Positions 34,856 through 37,986 of a stretch of DNA of 37,986 bases are shown here, piece after piece; the stretch's first letter is position 1; the number at the start of each line of letters is the position of its first letter. Under the pieces are notes generated by a model. That model worked only from the letters and a program-made list of their open reading frames with translations. It had not been told where the DNA came from and searched no databases. The stretch lies in contig CALYTI010000017.1 of assembly GCA_945487035.1 (NCBI GenBank), positions 1 to 37,986 on the forward strand, read 5' to 3'. The stretch comes from an uncultured Bacteroidales bacterium. Its GTDB lineage: Bacteria > Bacteroidota > Bacteroidia > Bacteroidales > UBA932. Position numbers and translations under genes: made by a program.

Positions 34856-35850
34856 TTGTAGAAACGCTCGTTGTTGATGTTTTCGCTGACCGCAGTCTTG
34901 GAAAACAGCGCAGCAACAAAGCCCAGGCCATAACCCCAGAGCTGGACATAAGAAGCTCCGATGCTCATAAGACCAATTGCAAAGGCGGACGGGAATCCCT
35001 GTCCGTCTTTCATTTGCTTTATGGTGGAGTCAAAGAGCACCAGAAGGCAGAAGAGCAGGTCGAAAGGCAGCACAAGCACTGACGCTATAACGAAGCACAG
35101 CGGGAAAAGGTGCACCAGTTTGAGCGAGCCGGGGTGGCGGCGGCTGAGCGCAATGCGCGCACGGCCGGAATTCAGCACCTGGCGGCCGAATTTGGAAAGG
35201 TCGGTGCGGCGTTTGTGGAACACCCAGGCATCTTCGACAAGCGAGGTGTGGTAGCCCGCTTCCACTATCCTCATCGAGAGGTCCATATCCTCTCCGAAGC
35301 GCATCGGGGCAAACCCGCCCATCTCCCGGAACACATCCGCACGCACGGCCATATTGAAGGAACGCGGGAAGAAACGGGTTATCTTGCGCTTGCCTCCGCG
35401 TATGCCGCCGGTTGTGAGGAAGGAGGTCATCGAATAGCTTATCGCTTTCTGCACAGGGGTGAAGTCGGCACTGGCGCGGTCAGGCCCGCCGAAGGCCGCG
35501 TAATTGCACTTCCAGTCCTCCCTGACCGCGCCGAGACTACGCTCGATGGCGCAGAGCCAGCCGGCAGGGATTATGGTATCAGAGTCGAGAAATATGAGCC
35601 ACTCCCCTTTCGCCGCCTCCGCACCGAAGTTTCGTGCAGGTCCGGGCCCTGCGTTTTCTTTTTTGAGATATCGCACCGGCTCGACCGCTTCATAGCCTTT
35701 GACTATAGCTTCGCAAGGCTTGGTGGAACCGTCTTCTACCACTATGATTTCATATTCCTGCCCGCAAGGGCTGAGACGGCTGAGGCTGTCCAGAAGTTCG
35801 GAAATCTCTTCGGGACGGTTGTAAACGGGGATAATGATGGAATATTTCAT
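34852..35850 (-). CDS. Family 2 glycosyltransferase with C-terminal membrane segments
   Basis: A 332-residue GT-A fold glycosyltransferase. The N-terminus has [12 protein letters not shown] and IIVVEDGS (nucleotide-sugar binding). [13 protein letters not shown] and the metal-binding DSD (89-91, LIFLDSDT) follow, with a later [10 protein letters not shown]. Two hydrophobic segments at about 245-270 and 295-320 anchor it in the inner membrane. It probably extends a surface polysaccharide or glycan, but donor and acceptor cannot be named. The start at 35850 gives the standard N-terminus; a longer frame to 35958 overlaps the upstream gene. It overlaps that gene's stop by 1 base (TAATG), so the pair is coupled. 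Confidence 0.88.
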   Translation of the reverse strand: MKYSIIIPVYNRPEEISELLDSLSRLSPCGQEYEIIVVEDGSTKPCEAIVKGYEAVEPVRYLKKENAGPGPARNFGAEAAKGEWLIFLDSDTIIPAGWLCAIERSLGAVREDWKCNYAAFGGPDRASADFTPVQKAISYSMTSFLTTGGIRGGKRKITRFFPRSFNMAVRADVFREMGGFAPMRFGEDMDLSMRIVEAGYHTSLVEDAWVFHKRRTDLSKFGRQVLNSGRARIALSRRHPGSLKLVHLFPLCFVIASVLVLPFDLLFCLLVLFDSTIKQMKDGQGFPSAFAIGLMSIGASYVQLWGYGLGFVAALFSKTAVSENINNERFYN

Positions 35851-36485
35851 TATTCGAATTCTATGCTTGTAAAGAACTCCGGCCTGTGGAAATCCGGCTG
35901 GGCGGTCGCAATCGGGGCGAAACTCAGGAAATGCGGAGTACTGAGCAAATCGCCGCATTTGTAGAAATTCGCTCTTGCCTTGAGGCCGTCAAAGCTCTCC
36001 AGCCCGCTTTCGAAAAAGGCCTGCACGGGGATGCTGAGCGCGAGTTCCCATAGGCCGCAAGGCTTTTCGTCAAATGGTTCGCCGCCAAGCGTAGTCCATC
36101 TGTCTATGTCCTGCAGGACCTCCTTAGGGGCGGGTCTGCGCTCGTGACGACCTTCTCCGCAACAGAGCAGGACCTTGCCTATGCAGTTGCATTCGATGTT
36201 GTAGTATCTGTCGGAGCCGCTCTGCGGGGCGCAGAAGAACTCTACGCAGGAGTCCTCCCAGACACGGCCGAGGTCTTCGGCTGCTGCGGCGCGCGAGCTC
36301 TGCTCTTCCACCCTGTAATGCAGGTAGAGGCGAGAGCCGCTGTGGGCTGCGGCAAATTCGACCGCCGGGGCGTAAGGGTAGTCCTGGGGCCAGTTGCATA
36401 TTGCAATCTTATGGTATTCGCTTTGGGAAAGGGAGGCCGGGATCTGCGCGGCACTGCCGATAGGGTTGATTCTGCGTATCTTCAT
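35850..36485 (-). CDS. Carbohydrate-binding family 9-like protein
   Basis: A 211-residue protein with no signal peptide that resembles the CBM9-like family seen in Bacteroidota. Conserved features are WEDSCVEFFCAP, YYNIECNCIGKVLL, and the C-terminal LKARANFYKCGD followed by HFLSFAPIATAQPDFHRPEFF. Related modules bind sugars at the end of xylanases, but stand-alone cytoplasmic versions have no established role. Several cysteines are present, compatible with a cytoplasmic location. A -7 box ends only 4 bases before its ATG. It is coupled to the GT2 gene downstream and divergent from mnmE. Confidence is good for the family and low for function. Confidence 0.8.
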   Translation of the reverse strand: MKIRRINPIGSAAQIPASLSQSEYHKIAICNWPQDYPYAPAVEFAAAHSGSRLYLHYRVEEQSSRAAAAEDLGRVWEDSCVEFFCAPQSGSDRYYNIECNCIGKVLLCCGEGRHERRPAPKEVLQDIDRWTTLGGEPFDEKPCGLWELALSIPVQAFFESGLESFDGLKARANFYKCGDLLSTPHFLSFAPIATAQPDFHRPEFFTSIEFE

Positions 36486-36489
36486 AGTG

Positions 36490-36497
36490 CAAATATA
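36490..36497 (-). promoter_or_regulatory. -7 box (TATATTTG) of the CBM9-like/GT2 operon
   Basis: Minus-strand TATATTTG ends 4 bases before the ATG at 36485, implying a leaderless mRNA. Back-to-back with the mnmE box 21 bases away; no clear -33 element. Confidence 0.6.
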
Positions 36498-36518
36498 CTT
36501 ATTAAAAGTTTGATTTGC

Positions 36519-36526
36519 TATCTTTG
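36519..36526 (+). promoter_or_regulatory. -7 box (TATCTTTG) of mnmE
   Basis: TATCTTTG ends 4 bases before the mnmE ATG, implying a leaderless mRNA. TTTG tetramers lie nearby (36509-36512, 36514-36517) but not at -33 spacing. Confidence 0.6.
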
Positions 36527-36530
36527 CGCC

Positions 36531-37889
36531 ATGCTTACTGCTTTACAAGATACCATATGCGCCCCGGCCACAGGGACCGGAGGCGCTATCGCTATAGTCA
36601 GAGTGAGCGGCAGCAAGGCGCTCGAGTGTGTGGATGCGGTGGTCTCCCTTCGAAGGGGACGTGTCTGCGAGGCGCCGGGCTATTCGCTGCGCTACGGCTC
36701 TGTCGAGGGGCTGGACGAGGTGATGGTGAGCGTGTTCCGCGCGCCGCATTCCTATACGGGTGAGGACAGCGCTGAGATCAGTTGCCATGCCTCGCCGTAC
36801 ATTGTCGGGGAACTGCTTGGCCGGCTGTGCGAGGCTGGCTGCAGGATGGCCGAGCCCGGAGAGTTCACGCAAAGGGCCTTTCTTAACGGGAAAATGGACC
36901 TGGCCCAGGCGGAGAGCGTGGCGGACCTCATAGCTTCCGATTCGAAGGCGGCTCATGACCTGGCACTCAGGCAGTTGCAGGGCAGCTATTCCTCCGAATT
37001 CAGGGAACTGCGCGACCAGTTGCTGAGGCTCTCTTCCCTGCTGGAACTGGAGTTGGATTTCAGCGAGGAGGAGCTTGAGTTTGCGGACCGCAGCGAGCTT
37101 GAATCGCTGACAAGGGAAGCGCTCGCGCGGGTGGAGAAACTGCGCGATTCCTATCGCCTGGGCAATGCCATCAAGGCAGGCGTGCCCGTGGCTATAGTTG
37201 GCGAACCGAATGCCGGTAAAAGCACCCTGCTCAATGCCCTGCTCGGAGAGGACAGGGCTATAGTCTCCCCTGTCGCCGGCACGACCAGGGATACGGTGGA
37301 GGAAGTGATGGTCCTGGGCGGTGTGAAGTTCCGCTTTATCGATACCGCCGGGCTGCGGGAGACCTCGGACCCGGTGGAAAGGCTGGGAGTGGAGCGCTCG
37401 CTGCAGAAGCTGCGAAGCGCTTCGATAGTGCTCAGTCTCGTGGACTGCAGGCAGTACCGCGAGGGAATGCGCTGGCCGGGGGAAGAGTTTTGCGGTGATG
37501 CTGCGCCCGGAGGCGGGGCCATGCTGCTTAAGGTGCTGAGCAAGTGCGATTTGGCCGAGGATGCCGGGGATTTAGGCGGCGCGATACGGATTTCCGCCAA
37601 GACCGGGCTGGGGATGGCGGAGCTGCGCGCTGCGCTGCTGCAGGGCTGCGGCCTTGCCTCCGACTGGGCTGAGTCGAGCATAGTCAGCTCCGCCCGCCAC
37701 AGGGAGTCCCTCTGCGCCGCAGCCATGCAGCTCGGCGCCGTCCTCGACGCGATGCGTCTCGGCCTGCCCGCCGACCTGCTCGCCGAGCACCTGCGCAGCG
37801 CCATCGCCGCCATCAGCGGCATCATCGGAGAAATCAGCACAGATCAGGTGCTCGGGGAGATTTTCAGTAAGTTTTGTATCGGAAAGTAA
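36531..37889 (+). CDS. mnmE: tRNA uridine-5-carboxymethylaminomethyl modification GTPase MnmE
   Basis: A 452-residue GTPase that works with MnmG to modify the wobble uridine of tRNAs. The N-terminal folate-binding domain is about 1-118 (DTICAPATGTGGAIAIVRVSG, then PGEFTQRAFLNGKMDL). A helical domain surrounds the inserted G domain, which has G1 GEPNAGKS (224-231), the K-loop AGTTRDTVEE (249-258) and G3 DTAG (271-274). G4 reads SKCD (337-340) instead of NKxD. The C-terminal FCIGK with Cys449 is intact. The gene is clearly richer in G+C than genes to its left: 45 of 60 bases in 37741-37800 against 29 of 60 in 12601-12660 of pfp. Followed by a palindrome and a terminator. Confidence 0.95.
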   Translation: MLTALQDTICAPATGTGGAIAIVRVSGSKALECVDAVVSLRRGRVCEAPGYSLRYGSVEGLDEVMVSVFRAPHSYTGEDSAEISCHASPYIVGELLGRLCEAGCRMAEPGEFTQRAFLNGKMDLAQAESVADLIASDSKAAHDLALRQLQGSYSSEFRELRDQLLRLSSLLELELDFSEEELEFADRSELESLTREALARVEKLRDSYRLGNAIKAGVPVAIVGEPNAGKSTLLNALLGEDRAIVSPVAGTTRDTVEEVMVLGGVKFRFIDTAGLRETSDPVERLGVERSLQKLRSASIVLSLVDCRQYREGMRWPGEEFCGDAAPGGGAMLLKVLSKCDLAEDAGDLGGAIRISAKTGLGMAELRAALLQGCGLASDWAESSIVSSARHRESLCAAAMQLGAVLDAMRLGLPADLLAEHLRSAIAAISGIIGEISTDQVLGEIFSKFCIGK

Positions 37890-37923
37890 AACCGCGTAAG
37901 TTATTGTTACTCAATTAGTTATA

Positions 37924-37940
37924 TGTACACCAGGTGTACA
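37924..37940. repeat. 17-bp perfect inverted repeat downstream of mnmE
   Basis: TGTACACC-A-GGTGTACA: two perfect 8-bp arms around one base, directly touching the terminator stem. With almost no loop it would not form a stable RNA hairpin by itself, so it looks more like a protein-binding or recombination-type site. One such palindrome is roughly expected by chance in 38 kb. Confidence 0.45.
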
Positions 37941-37970
37941 GCCTTCTGCAATTAAGCAGAGGGCTTTTTT
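37940..37970 (+). terminator. Intrinsic terminator after mnmE
   Basis: Stem AGCCTTCTGC pairs with GCAGAGGGCT (one G-T wobble) around an AATTAA loop and runs into six T. It terminates rightward transcription from mnmE. The remaining 16 bases to the right edge hold nothing recognisable. Confidence 0.88.
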
Positions 37971-37986
37971 GTTGATAATCAAATGC

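Noticed and set aside
35110..35964. Open frame of about 284 codons opposite the GT2 gene
   Set aside because: The minus-strand protein has clear GT2 motifs; the plus frame has none and no promoter.

Overview
This is a core-chromosome segment of a member of the Bacteroidales (phylum Bacteroidota), with roughly balanced base composition. Several features point there. Gene content includes a TamL-type lipoprotein of the Omp85 family, Bacteroidota-style LptD, a Big_5-type Ig lipoprotein, PorT-like beta-barrels, the rsfS-ftsH-cdsA cluster, and Rho with a long disordered N-terminal insert. Ribosome binding sites are not purine-rich. Many genes are preceded by the Bacteroidetes primary-sigma -7 box TAnnTTTG. 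I cannot assign a genus. No rRNA, tRNA, CRISPR array, insertion sequence, integrase or plasmid gene was seen. Coding density is very high and no gene-free stretch exceeds about 190 bases.

Layout. (1) 1-4362: start of a lipoprotein gene and a PHP phosphatase on the minus strand, divergent from a translationally coupled mscS-like / rlmD / CaCA antiporter operon. (2) 4359-5535: two small secreted beta-barrel-like proteins on the minus strand. (3) 5608-9039: rarA, convergent with tamL. (4) 9093-13561: a SPOUT rRNA methyltransferase, a lipoprotein alkaline phosphatase and a cytoplasmic GH13 enzyme in one operon, then a PPi-type phosphofructokinase ending in a strong terminator. (5) 13611-21659: five closely packed genes, ligA-rel-Ig lipoprotein-PorT-like barrel-ispG. 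(6) 24740-21625, minus: rsfS-ftsH-cdsA. (7) birA, convergent with the dnaA-pepD-rpe run. (8) a periplasmic amidase divergent from lptD. (9) rho, convergent with a GT2 / CBM9-like pair. (10) mnmE, followed by a palindrome and a terminator at the right edge.

The genes are mainly housekeeping: cell-envelope biogenesis (TamL, LptD, CdsA, amidase, FtsH), replication and repair (DnaA, LigA, RarA), RNA modification and translation (RlmD, SPOUT enzyme, MnmE, RsfS), transcription termination (Rho), stringent response (Rel), and central or cofactor metabolism (Pfp, Rpe, BirA, IspG).

I found no convincing undescribed multi-gene system. The more interesting signals are architectural. Five genes have a -7 box only 3-6 nt before the start codon, which implies leaderless or near-leaderless mRNAs. 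Two divergent pairs have face-to-face -7 boxes that would make the promoters mutually exclusive. All five convergent gene pairs abut or overlap, with no room for an intrinsic terminator. Several proteins are unusual in architecture: an IspG with a shortened insertion, a BirA without its C-terminal domain, an MnmE with a non-canonical G4 motif, and an LptD that probably starts at TTG. Gene starts were chosen by homology, signal peptides and promoter position, and were not tested by computation.
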